DNA of 13,274 nucleotides from Clostridia bacterium (lineage in GTDB: Bacteria; Bacillota; Clostridia; Oscillospirales; CAG-272), in NCBI GenBank assembly GCA_017958845.1, contig JAGDBW010000202.1, forward strand, positions 1 to 13,274, read 5' to 3'. The notes beneath the pieces are model-generated. The model had not been told where the DNA came from, did not search any database, and saw only the letters and a program-made list of their open reading frames with translations. Of this stretch, positions 1 to 10,099 are shown piece by piece. Each line of letters begins with the position of its first letter. Position 1 is the first letter of the stretch. Made by a program: the position numbers and the translations under genes.

Positions 1-1836
1 CCCCGGTACCCCCCCTCCGTCGGACCCGGCGCTCCCGGACACGAACCAGCCAGCGGCATCCTCGCCGCCCTGGCCGACAACGAGGTGGGCAGCCTCAGCT
101 CCGAGCTCGACCACATCCAGCTCGCCTCCATCTTCGAGTACACGGCCGTATACACCCCGGGTGATCCTCCTGTCTTCGATCATTGGGAAGACGCCAACGG
201 CGACCCCGCCACCGGCATCATGGCCAAGTTGGCCGATCTGACTGTGGCCGATATGACCAACAGCACCACATTGACCAACAAGATCAAGACCTTCACCGTC
301 GGCGACGCCATGGATCTCAAGTATGAAGGCGGCACCTGGTACACCACCTACGTCGGACCCGGCGATCCCGGAAACGAAAAAGCCAGCGGCATCCTCGCCG
401 CCCTGGCCGACAAAGAGGTGGGCAGCCTCAGCTCCGAGCTCGACAACATCCAGCTCGCCTCCATCTTCGAGTACACGGCCGTCTACACCCCGGGTGATCC
501 TCCTGTCTTCGATCATTGGGAAGACGCCAACGGCGACCCCGCCACCGGCATCACCGCCAAGTTGGCCGACCTGACTGTGGCCGATATGACCAACAGCACC
601 ACATTGACCAACAAGATCAAGACCTTCACCGTCGGCGACGCCATGGATCTTAGGTATGAAGGCGGCACCTGGTACACGACCTACGTCGGACCCGGCGATC
701 CCGGGAACGAAAAAGCCAGCGGCATCATCGCCGCCCTGGCCGACAAAGAAGTCGGAGATCTGAGCGCCAGCATCGATGAGATCAAACTCGGGACCGTGTT
801 CGGCTACACGCCCATCTACGATCCGGGCGATCCTACGGTCATCGACCACTGGGAGGATGAGTTGGGCACACCCGTTTCCGGTCTGCTCTCCTGCATCGCC
901 GACAGCACGCTCGCGACCGTCAGCGACGATCTCGAAGCGCTCAAGATCGGCGACATCCTCGGCTACAAGAAGGTCGCCGGCATCTGGTACTCCACCTACA
1001 CCGACAACGGAGATCCCTCCGATGACATCAAGGCCCGCGGCATCATGGTCGCGTTTGCGGACTATACCTTCAACGATATGTCCAACTCCGCCATGGTCGC
1101 CGACGCGGTCAAAGAAGTCTACATCGGCGACGCCATGGGCTACACGCCCGTCTACGATCCGGGCGATCCCGAAGTCATCCTCTACTGGATGGACGGCTCC
1201 GATCAGGTCAAGGGCATCATGGGCGCCGTGGTCTCCAGCCGTATCGGTGATGTAGATAGTACCATCAACAACACCGAGATCGGTCTGCTGCTCGGCTACG
1301 AAAACGTCGGCGGCGTCTGGTACTCCACCTACATCGGTCCTGCCGATCCCGGCAACGTAAAGGTCACCGGCCTGACCAAGGCGATCTCCTCCTCGCGTGT
1401 CTGCGATCTGGCCACCACCTTTGAAAACATGACCATCGCCGACGCGTTCGACTATGTGTATGAGGGCGGCGTCTGGTACTCCACCTACCAGGGACCCGGC
1501 GACCCCGGCAACGTAGAAGTTGACGGCATGCTGCTCATCATCGGTCCGGGCACCAAGTTGTCTCAGATCGACAACCGTGCCGCAGCCATCAAAGACACCA
1601 CGCCCGTGCAGGACTTCATCGACGCGGGCATGCTCGAGATCGACGCGACCACCGCCGCCAACCTGACCACGATCTGGAACAACACCTTCATCACCGACAA
1701 GACCCAGTATCAGGACGTCGACGGTGTCACCTACGTCAACGGTACGCCCGACGAAGGTTGGAAGAACCTCAGCCTGACCACGTACGTCAGTTGGATGATC
1801 GATACGGTTTCCGGCTTGTCCTCCTTGATCCCGTGA
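1..1836 (+). CDS. Repeat-rich, probably surface-exposed protein, 5'-truncated
   Basis: The reading frame is open from the first base, so the true start lies outside the window; the GTG at 85 is an internal valine inside a repeat. The visible 611 residues hold nine complete units of 52-58 residues starting near residues 19, 72, 130, 183, 241, 294, 347, 405 and 457. Each begins G[IL]xxxLAD, continues through a short helix-like stretch and an I.IGD.xGY core, and ends in an aromatic/Gly-Pro-Asp segment (WYSTY..GPGDPGN or YTPVYDPGDP). The first four units form two nearly identical 111-residue blocks. A different C-terminal domain (about 509-611) follows, without a transmembrane helix, LPXTG or dockerin motif. 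Similar repeats occur, as I recall, in large uncharacterised proteins of gut clostridia; I cannot name a Pfam family. A surface or adhesive role is inferred from repeat architecture only. A terminator follows 27 nt after the TGA stop. Confidence 0.85.
   Translation, partial: PRYPPSVGPGAPGHEPASGILAALADNEVGSLSSELDHIQLASIFEYTAVYTPGDPPVFDHWEDANGDPATGIMAKLADLTVADMTNSTTLTNKIKTFTVGDAMDLKYEGGTWYTTYVGPGDPGNEKASGILAALADKEVGSLSSELDNIQLASIFEYTAVYTPGDPPVFDHWEDANGDPATGITAKLADLTVADMTNSTTLTNKIKTFTVGDAMDLRYEGGTWYTTYVGPGDPGNEKASGIIAALADKEVGDLSASIDEIKLGTVFGYTPIYDPGDPTVIDHWEDELGTPVSGLLSCIADSTLATVSDDLEALKIGDILGYKKVAGIWYSTYTDNGDPSDDIKARGIMVAFADYTFNDMSNSAMVADAVKEVYIGDAMGYTPVYDPGDPEVILYWMDGSDQVKGIMGAVVSSRIGDVDSTINNTEIGLLLGYENVGGVWYSTYIGPADPGNVKVTGLTKAISSSRVCDLATTFENMTIADAFDYVYEGGVWYSTYQGPGDPGNVEVDGMLLIIGPGTKLSQIDNRAAAIKDTTPVQDFIDAGMLEIDATTAANLTTIWNNTFITDKTQYQDVDGVTYVNGTPDEGWKNLSLTTYVSWMIDTVSGLSSLIP
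85..750 (+). repeat. Tandem duplication, two 333-bp units
   Basis: Bases 85-417 and 418-750 are about 97% identical; I count roughly eleven differences by eye. Each unit encodes 111 residues, made of two related half-repeats of 53 and 58 residues. The bases before 85 align to the end of a further unit, so the array continued upstream. The half-repeats after 750 are clearly diverged, so the exact duplication is recent compared with the older repeat expansion. Confidence 0.92.
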
Positions 1837-1863
1837 TCGACCCCTTTCGCACAACCCCTTTCC

Positions 1864-1892
1864 GTGCGGCGCCTTCGGGCGCCGCACTTTTT
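1864..1892 (+). terminator. Rho-independent terminator of the repeat protein gene
   Basis: A perfect 10-bp stem (GTGCGGCGCC paired with GGCGCCGCAC) closes a TTCG tetraloop at 1874-1877 and is followed directly by TTTTT. It lies 27 nt after the TGA. Confidence 0.95.
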
Positions 1893-2290
1893 CGTGCGGC
1901 CGGCGCCGACGTCGCGGCTTGATCTGTGCCGCGCCGCGTGTCGTCTCCCCTCGCTTTCTTTTCCGCCGCGCCTCGTCCGGCCGACCCGCCGCTCGCCGCT
2001 CTCGATCCGACCGCCGCGCCCCGGCCGTTTCCGCGTCAGAGCAGCCGGACGCCTCCCGCCGTTCCGCCCCGTTTTCGGCTCGCCTGCGACGCGCTCCCTC
2101 TGTCCGTTTGCGGCGCCGCGCTTGTCCGTTCGGTGTCCGGGAGGGCAGGGGAGGGCTGTGCGGCGTCCTCCGGCCCCCGTCGCTTCGCAGGCGAGAAACA
2201 GACGTTTTTTTGACACGCCCCCGCACCTTTGTTCCCTTTTGCGCCCGAGGCCCGCTTTTCCCCCTCGGCAACCCGCACGAAAGAGCGGCG
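1893..2290. other. Gene-free, pyrimidine-rich spacer
   Basis: No gene is supported here. Several open frames exist on both strands, but their translations are Arg/Pro/Ser-rich low-complexity sequence, they overlap one another, and none has a ribosome site. The + strand is GC-rich with C+T clearly above A+G over most of its length (about 70% pyrimidine in 1921-1980). A T7 run lies at about 2210 after a weak TCGC/GCGA hairpin. I cannot exclude a small RNA, but no promoter points at one. Confidence 0.6.
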
Positions 2291-2296
2291 GCGTTT

Positions 2297-2314
2297 TTGT
2301 ATAAGTCTACAAAT
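2297..2314. promoter_or_regulatory. Candidate operator dyad upstream of the -35 box
   Basis: TTTGTA-TAAGTC-TACAAA is a perfect 6-bp inverted repeat with a 6-nt spacer. It lies 15 nt upstream of the -35 box of the envelope operon promoter. The position suits an activator or repressor, but no regulator can be named. Confidence 0.35.
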
Positions 2315-2329
2315 CGCATTTCCCTCCCT

Positions 2330-2358
2330 TGAATTTTCTATATATTGATGCTATACTT
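2330..2358 (+). promoter_or_regulatory. Sigma-A promoter of the envelope operon
   Basis: A TTGAAT -35 box (2330-2335), a 17-nt spacer and a TATACT -10 box (2353-2358) preceded by TGC (extended -10) match the vegetative consensus. Transcription should begin near 2365, giving an AT-rich leader of about 104 nt before the ATG at 2469. It is embedded in the most AT-rich stretch of the window. Confidence 0.8.
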
Positions 2359-2375
2359 AACAAGGATAAGTATAT
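2353..2375. promoter_or_regulatory. Candidate operator dyad over -10 and transcription start
   Basis: TATACTTA (2353-2360) and TAAGTATA (2368-2375) are perfect 8-bp inverted arms around a 7-nt spacer. The dyad covers the -10 box and the expected start, where a bound repressor would block initiation. Because AT-rich promoters can form such dyads by chance, the assignment is tentative. Confidence 0.35.
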
Positions 2376-2468
2376 ATTTTCTGTTTACTTTTTTCTTTTG
2401 ACGCTTCGTTTCACCTTCGCATCATTCTTCTCAAATGACCATGTTCCAAAGAGAAAAGGAGAAAGACC

Positions 2469-5400
2469 ATGAAGCACTCATTGACCCGCCGTCTCACCGT
2501 CGCCCTTCTCCTGGCGCTGTCGCTTCTGGCCGGGCTGTTCGCCTTGCCTGCCACCGCCCTGGATGACGGACTCACCGCATGGGACGGTACCGTCGCCGCC
2601 GCGTTCGAAGGCGGCAGCGGCACCGAGGCCGATCCTTACCTGATCGCCGACGGAGCCCAGCTCGCCTACCTGTCCGAGCTCGTCGCGGCCGGTGCGGGCG
2701 ACTATGCCACCGCCTGCTATGCTTTGACCTCTGACATCCTGCTCAACGACCTCGCCGCGGTCGCCAACTGGAAGACCACCGCGCCCGCCAACGCCTGGTC
2801 CCCCATCGGCCCCAACGCGGCTCACCCGTTCTCCGGCCGCTTTGACGGCCGCGGGCATACCATCGCCGGCCTGTATATCAAGTCCACGATGGCGCGTGAG
2901 TATACCGGTCTGTTCGGCTACACCCTCGACGCCGAGATATCGGATCTGCACCTCGGTGACGGCTACATGTTCGCCGTGCTGATGCTCGGCTCCACGGTCG
3001 GCGAGGCGCACACCACCACCCTGACCGGCGTGCACAACGACGGCGTGACCGTCGAAGGCGTCAAGACCCGTGACCATGTGCACGATACGATCCATTGCGT
3101 CGTCGGCGGTCTGGTCGGCCGCGCCTACGAGGGCTGCCGCATCGAGGGCAGCTCGGTCTCGGCCGACGTCTCGGCCAGCAACTCCTCCAACACCTCCGGC
3201 TCCAAGACCCTGCGCGCCTATGCCGGCGGCATCGTCGCCATCACCGTCGGCACACAGGCTTCTCTGGTCGTCATCCGCGACTGCTCCGTGACCGGCAGCG
3301 TCTATGCGTCCAACAACCACGATTATCAGACCTCGGACTGCGGCGGCGTCGTCGGAAACGCCGCATATACCATCGCCTCCGGCTGCGTGATCGAGGGCGG
3401 CAGGATCGAAGCCGCCTCGACCGGCAACAGCTACAGCGGCGGTGTGTTTGCCGAAGCGACCAACGGCCAGGCCATCTCCTGTATCGTCGCCTCCGACGTG
3501 CTGACCTCCAACGGAAACAAGACCGCCTGCTCCGGCGGCGGCATCGTCGCCTCGTTCGGCAACGGCGCCTCCCTGAACAGCTTCGGCAACCGGGTGGAGA
3601 ACTGCATCGTCACAGCCACGGTCACAAAGCACAACGCCTCCTATACCCGCTTTGGCGTGCTGGCCGGCAACATCGGCAACAACTCCTATATCGCCTACAA
3701 CTTCTACGTTCCCGCCGAAGAGGGTGACAACGTCGTCACCGACGTCTACGGCGCCAAGGGCAGCTCCGGCGTCACAGTGACGGAAAACTTCACCGTCACC
3801 GCCGAACAGCTCGCCGGCACCTCCTCCGCCGCGATCGCGGCCGAGAGCACCTACGCCGACACCCCGTCCGTGATGATCGCGATGAACCGCTTTGTCAAGG
3901 CGTACAACCGCTCCGACACGGTCACGCTGGACCAGGGCGAGACCCGCCCCGTCGTCTATCGCTATTACACCATGCACAAGGGCGTGACTTTCGTCGGCAC
4001 CGAGCACGGCTCGGCCACCTTCGCCGTGATGGAAAATCCGTTTCCCGCCGCGTCCGGCGTGACGCCCGAAGGCGGTGCCGTGGGCGGTCTGTTCGGCTTT
4101 ACCGTTGAGGCAAATCCGGGCTACGTCCTGCGCTCGGTCACCTACGTCTATGAGGGCATCTCCACGACCACCCTGCAGCCCGACGCCGCCAGCCGTTACA
4201 GCTTCGTTTTGCCGGCGGTCGACGTGACCGTCCAGCTCAACTTCGTGGAAGAAGGCGCCGACGTCTTCTCCATCACCTACCTTGACTGCGAAGAGGTGTC
4301 CGTGTGGTCCGACTACAACCCGCGCGCCCACTTCAAAGGCTACGAGACCCCCATCCCCACGCCCACCCGTCCCAACTACCACTTCCGCGGCTGGGTCGTC
4401 AACGGCGCCGGCCCGGCCGTCATGAACCTGACGCTGGGCGCCGACGACTATTCCGCCAACATCACCCTGACCGCCACGTGGGAAGCCAAAGAACTCGTCG
4501 CCCTTTCCTTCGACACCCAGACCCCGACCTACAACGGCGAGCCGCAGGCCCTTGCCTTGAGCGGCGCTTCCGCGGGTCTGCCCGGCATCGTCGTCACCTA
4601 TGAGATCGACGACGTCTTCGGGGCAGAGCTACCCGTCAACGCCGGCACCTACCGCGTGCGCATCTACCGCGCCGAGGACGCGACCTACCAGGAGCTTGAC
4701 CGCATCGTGACCCTCCGGATCGAACTCGCACCGTCCTCCGTCGTCATCCCCGCCTCCATCAGCTGCGCGTACAACAACGCGCCCATGCCCGAACCCGCGG
4801 TCGAGACCGTCGGCGACGGCGTCGTCTCCTATCACTGGTACAACCGCGGATCGGACCAGGAACTGGCCGATGCCCCGCGCGTCGTCGGCCTGTATACGCT
4901 CGTCGTCGAGATCAGCCAGGGCGAAAACTACGCCGCGGCCCGGACTTCTCAGGACTTTGAGATCTCCCGCGCCACCCTCGACGCCACCACCTTCGGCTGG
5001 AACTACACCGAGGCCTTTGAGTACTGCGGCCAGCCCATGACCGTCTCGATCATCGGTCTGCCCGCCGACGTCACCGTCGTCTACGGCGGCACCCGCACAG
5101 CCACCAACGCCGGCACCTACACCGCGTCGGCCACGTTCGAGCTCGATCTGACCAACTACTATCCCGTCACCATCGACGACCTGACGTGGACCATCGATCG
5201 CGCCGTCATCGACGACATGACCCTGCGCTGGGTCTTCTCCGACTTCGTCTATGACGGAACGCAGAAGAGCGTGACCCTCCAGGGCCTGCCCGCCGACGTC
5301 ACGGTCACCGTCACAGGCAACACAGCCACCAACGCCGGCGCCTACACCGCCACGGCCCAGTTCGACTACGACAGCGCCAACTACGCGTCGGTGTCCGTCG

Positions 5401-6179
5401 AACCGCTGAACTGGACCATCCGCCGCGCCACCATCCCGGCCGGCTCCATCACGTGGAACGTGCCCGACTTCGTCTTTGACGGCACGCGCAAGACCGTGAC
5501 GGTCACAGGCGTCCCCGCTTCGCTGACGCCCCGCTACAGCGGAAACTCCTACATCGCCGCCGGCACCTATCGCGCCGTCGTGTCGTTCGAGGGCGACTTT
5601 TCCAACTATGAGCCCGTCCTCCCCATGACCGTCGAGTGGACCATCGCGCGCGCCGAGACCGTCATCACCGGCCCCGTCTATCAGACGGCCATCTATGACG
5701 GAACGCCAAAAGCGCCGCAGGCGACCCTCAACCACGGCGAGGCCGCCGTCATCTGCCTCGAGGATCTCCCCACCGAAAAGGGCGTCTACAACATCACCCT
5801 CTACGTCCCCGCTTCTCCCAACTACAACGAGGCGACCCGTGTCGTCCGCCTGACCATCTCCGCGGGCGACGACGCGGTCATCGATGAGATGCTCGCGCAC
5901 ATCAGCGCCGGCTACTACAGCGGTTCGCTCTCCACCTGCCGCACAGAACTCAACGCGGCGTACGACTGCTACCGTCTCCTCTCCGACAAAAACACCGACC
6001 GCGCCCGGGAGGCCATCGAAATGTTCGGCTTCCTCGTCGAGTACTACAACCAAGAGGTCGCCCGTGTCAACCGACAGATGTCAGACGCCAACAGGATGAC
6101 GCTCACCGTCGTGCACCGGCTTATGCCCAACGTCGTCGTGAGGCGCTTTGCGACACAGATCGTCGAGCTTTATGAATAA
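2469..6179 (+). CDS. Secreted beta-helix / Ig-like repeat surface protein
   Basis: This is a 1236-residue exported protein with no recognised enzyme motif. The start is set by AAGGAG at 2457-2461 with the ATG 7 nt later. Residues 1-31 are a signal peptide (KHSLTRR, a long Leu/Ala core, then PATA before LDD). About 40-450 contain an opening GTEADPYLI..AQLAYLSE and GG[LI]V-type turns, typical of GLUG-like parallel beta-helix proteins. About 599-677 resemble a Listeria-Bacteroides (Flg_new/InlB B) repeat: ITYLD..., PTRPNYHFRGW, then LTATW. About 678-1137 hold six MBG/YDG-type Ig-like modules of 71-80 residues (YDGTxK...NAGTYTA...NY...WTI). About 1138-1236 are helical. There is no LPXTG, dockerin or C-terminal membrane segment, so anchoring is unclear. 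The lipoprotein gene follows after 18 nt with its own ribosome site, suggesting an operon. Adhesion or matrix binding is inferred from architecture only. Confidence 0.88.
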   Translation: MKHSLTRRLTVALLLALSLLAGLFALPATALDDGLTAWDGTVAAAFEGGSGTEADPYLIADGAQLAYLSELVAAGAGDYATACYALTSDILLNDLAAVANWKTTAPANAWSPIGPNAAHPFSGRFDGRGHTIAGLYIKSTMAREYTGLFGYTLDAEISDLHLGDGYMFAVLMLGSTVGEAHTTTLTGVHNDGVTVEGVKTRDHVHDTIHCVVGGLVGRAYEGCRIEGSSVSADVSASNSSNTSGSKTLRAYAGGIVAITVGTQASLVVIRDCSVTGSVYASNNHDYQTSDCGGVVGNAAYTIASGCVIEGGRIEAASTGNSYSGGVFAEATNGQAISCIVASDVLTSNGNKTACSGGGIVASFGNGASLNSFGNRVENCIVTATVTKHNASYTRFGVLAGNIGNNSYIAYNFYVPAEEGDNVVTDVYGAKGSSGVTVTENFTVTAEQLAGTSSAAIAAESTYADTPSVMIAMNRFVKAYNRSDTVTLDQGETRPVVYRYYTMHKGVTFVGTEHGSATFAVMENPFPAASGVTPEGGAVGGLFGFTVEANPGYVLRSVTYVYEGISTTTLQPDAASRYSFVLPAVDVTVQLNFVEEGADVFSITYLDCEEVSVWSDYNPRAHFKGYETPIPTPTRPNYHFRGWVVNGAGPAVMNLTLGADDYSANITLTATWEAKELVALSFDTQTPTYNGEPQALALSGASAGLPGIVVTYEIDDVFGAELPVNAGTYRVRIYRAEDATYQELDRIVTLRIELAPSSVVIPASISCAYNNAPMPEPAVETVGDGVVSYHWYNRGSDQELADAPRVVGLYTLVVEISQGENYAAARTSQDFEISRATLDATTFGWNYTEAFEYCGQPMTVSIIGLPADVTVVYGGTRTATNAGTYTASATFELDLTNYYPVTIDDLTWTIDRAVIDDMTLRWVFSDFVYDGTQKSVTLQGLPADVTVTVTGNTATNAGAYTATAQFDYDSANYASVSVEPLNWTIRRATIPAGSITWNVPDFVFDGTRKTVTVTGVPASLTPRYSGNSYIAAGTYRAVVSFEGDFSNYEPVLPMTVEWTIARAETVITGPVYQTAIYDGTPKAPQATLNHGEAAVICLEDLPTEKGVYNITLYVPASPNYNEATRVVRLTISAGDDAVIDEMLAHISAGYYSGSLSTCRTELNAAYDCYRLLSDKNTDRAREAIEMFGFLVEYYNQEVARVNRQMSDANRMTLTVVHRLMPNVVVRRFATQIVELYE
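4980..5665 (+). repeat. Three consecutive MBG/YDG-type Ig-like repeat units
   Basis: Three modules of about 76 codons start near 4980, 5215 and 5440. The first two share long identical DNA words: CTGCCCGCCGAC at about 5058 and 5286, and CACAGCCACCAACGCCGGC at 5096 and 5321. This gives a period of 225-228 nt. Each encodes YDGTxKxVTxxGLPADVT, an AGTYTA turn and a closing WTI.R strand. The third unit is more diverged. Neighbouring modules on either side are related at protein level only. Confidence 0.75.
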
Positions 6180-6197
6180 TCAAAAGGAGAAACGGAC

Positions 6198-6905
6198 ATG
6201 AAACGTATATACGCACGCCTGACAGCCCTTTTGCTGCTCCTGACCGTATTGCTCGTCCCCCTCGTCGCCTCCTGCTCCACCGACGAAAAGAAAGGCACGA
6301 CCCCTCCGCCGGCCACCGAGCCCGCCGCGTCGGAGCCTGAGACCGACGTGCCCACCGAGCCGGACACAGAAGAGATCACCACCGCCCAACAGCCGGACGA
6401 AGAGCGCCTGCCGTATCTCAACGCGGTCAAAGGATTGCTTGCGTCGGAGTTCAGCATCTATTCCACCACCACCGAGATCACCATGACGCTCGACGACGGT
6501 GTGGTCCTGCACGCTGCCTATGAGATCCGCAAGACCCAGATCACCTATACCGAAGAGTATCTCAAAGAGTACGTCATCGGCGCCGACGACGAGGAGATGA
6601 TCGGCGTCCGCACAGGCGTCATCAAATCCACCAGCACCGAGTACGAGGCCATGGTCTTCTCCGACTTTACGCTGGAGGCCGCCGACCTTCTCAACTACTG
6701 GGGAGAGCGAAAGGGCGGCTCGTCCGTTCTGACCGTCGTCTTCCGCGACGACGCCATGACCCACGCCTTCGGCGTCTCCTTTGAGGGAGCGTCCAACGTC
6801 ACCGTCACCTTTACCTACACGTCGTCGGCCATCCAGCGCATCGACATCTCCTACGATCTGCCGGGCGCGACCGTCAAAGTCAAAAACACCGTCACCGCCG
6901 GCTGA
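6198..6905 (+). CDS. Putative lipoprotein of unknown function
   Basis: The 235-residue product has a classical lipoprotein signal: MKRIYAR, a Leu-rich core and the lipobox V-A-S-C with the modified cysteine at residue 26. It should therefore be anchored on the outer face of the membrane. Residues 27-75 are a Pro/Thr/Glu-rich spacer (PPPATEPAASEPETDVPTEP), and 76-235 look like an alternating beta-rich domain (ITMTLDDG..., RIDISYDLPG...VKVKN). That could be a LolA/LppX-like half-barrel, but this is a guess from pattern. AAGGAG at 6184-6189 sits 8 nt before the ATG. The gene lies 18 nt after the large secreted protein, so the two are probably co-transcribed and may act together at the envelope. 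It does not resemble a solute-binding protein. Confidence 0.85.
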   Translation: MKRIYARLTALLLLLTVLLVPLVASCSTDEKKGTTPPPATEPAASEPETDVPTEPDTEEITTAQQPDEERLPYLNAVKGLLASEFSIYSTTTEITMTLDDGVVLHAAYEIRKTQITYTEEYLKEYVIGADDEEMIGVRTGVIKSTSTEYEAMVFSDFTLEAADLLNYWGERKGGSSVLTVVFRDDAMTHAFGVSFEGASNVTVTFTYTSSAIQRIDISYDLPGATVKVKNTVTAG

Positions 6906-6928
6906 TCCCGCACCCCATCCAAAAAACG

Positions 6929-6964
6929 TGACCGCCGGGCCGACCTTTCGGCGCCCGGCGGTCA
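6929..6964. terminator. Strong hairpin between lipoprotein gene and asnS
   Basis: A perfect 12-bp stem (TGACCGCCGGGC with GCCCGGCGGTCA) encloses a 12-nt loop. On the + strand it is followed by GAAAAG, not a T-run; A6 lies upstream at 6921-6926. Read on the - strand the hairpin is followed by CG and T6, so as an intrinsic terminator it faces antisense transcription. For + strand transcripts it may act as an RNA stability or processing element, or stop transcription only weakly. Confidence 0.6.
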
Positions 6965-6986
6965 GAAAAGAGCCAAAAAAACCGAT

Positions 6987-8381
<1,395 letters not shown>

Positions 8382-8407
8382 CGGCCCGGACCTCCCGTTG
8401 CGGAAAA

Positions 8408-8440
8408 CCGCTTGTCCCACGGACAGGCGGCTTTCTCTTT
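8408..8440 (+). terminator. Rho-independent terminator of asnS
   Basis: CCGCTTGTCC (8408-8417) pairs with GGACAGGCGG (8421-8430) over 10 bp with one G-U pair, closing a 3-nt CAC loop. A broken T-tract, CTTTCTCTTTCTTT, follows. It begins 27 nt after the asnS stop. Confidence 0.82.
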
Positions 8441-8624
8441 CTTTGTCTCTGCCCGGCCTCCCGCCGCCTTTCTCCCCGCTCCTTTGCCTGTCGCCCGCTC
8501 TTGCCCCTCGCTGTCCCGCCGTCCGCTCCGCGCCTCCCTTTTTCTCCCGCCGTTTTTTCGCCCCCACCATCCCGCCCGACCTGCCCGAAACAACAAAAAA
8601 AGAAGCCCCCGCCCCCGCCTTCGC
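8431..8624. other. Gene-free C/T-rich spacer with an A-free stretch
   Basis: This is most of the 310-nt gap between asnS and gdhA. From 8426 to 8565 the + strand holds no A at all (140 nt) and only about 16% G over 8431-8565; the rest is C and T. Open frames here are low-complexity and lack ribosome sites, so I call no gene. Confidence 0.7.
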
Positions 8625-8653
8625 TTGACATTACGGCGGCCTTTTGCTATACT
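8625..8653 (+). promoter_or_regulatory. Consensus sigma-A promoter of gdhA
   Basis: A perfect TTGACA -35 (8625-8630), a 17-nt spacer and TATACT -10 (8648-8653) preceded by TGC form a near-ideal vegetative promoter. Transcription should start near 8660, giving a leader of about 32 nt. It marks 8692, not a later codon, as the intended gdhA start. Confidence 0.93.
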
Positions 8654-8677
8654 GAAAATATACACAATCCAAAAGCG

Positions 8678-8685
8678 AAAAGAGG
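8678..8685 (+). promoter_or_regulatory. Ribosome binding site that fixes the gdhA start
   Basis: AAAAGAGG ends 6 nt before the ATG at 8692. No comparable site precedes the GTG at 8836, so translation is set to begin upstream of the internal TAG. Confidence 0.75.
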
Positions 8686-8691
8686 CATACC

Positions 8692-10032
<1,341 letters not shown>

Positions 10033-10099
10033 TCGCCCCGAGACACCCCGGTCAACCCGACCGATTCGAGCAAACTGACAGAAAGGAAAAGAACAAACC

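Noticed and set aside
2211..2216. TTGACA as a second promoter -35 box
   Set aside because: No TATAAT-like hexamer at 16-18 nt downstream; the following DNA is C-rich.
1864..2332. Several overlapping open frames of 80-160 codons on both strands in the gap before 2469
   Set aside because: Arg/Pro/Ser-rich translations, no ribosome site, overlap with a terminator, and no family resemblance; GC-rich spacer explains them.
2353..2375. Invertible (phase-variable) promoter flanked by inverted repeats
   Set aside because: The arms are only 8 bp with a 7-nt spacer, too small for a recombinase-inverted segment, and no recombinase gene is nearby. An operator reading is better.
1..6179. Sortase (LPXTG), dockerin or S-layer anchoring motifs in the two large repeat proteins
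   Set aside because: I read both C-termini and found no LPXTG-hydrophobic-basic tail, no dockerin repeats and no SLH motif.
10049..10063. Terminator after gdhA
   Set aside because: CGGTC/GACCG is only a 5-bp stem and lacks a T-tract, so the downstream genes are probably co-transcribed.
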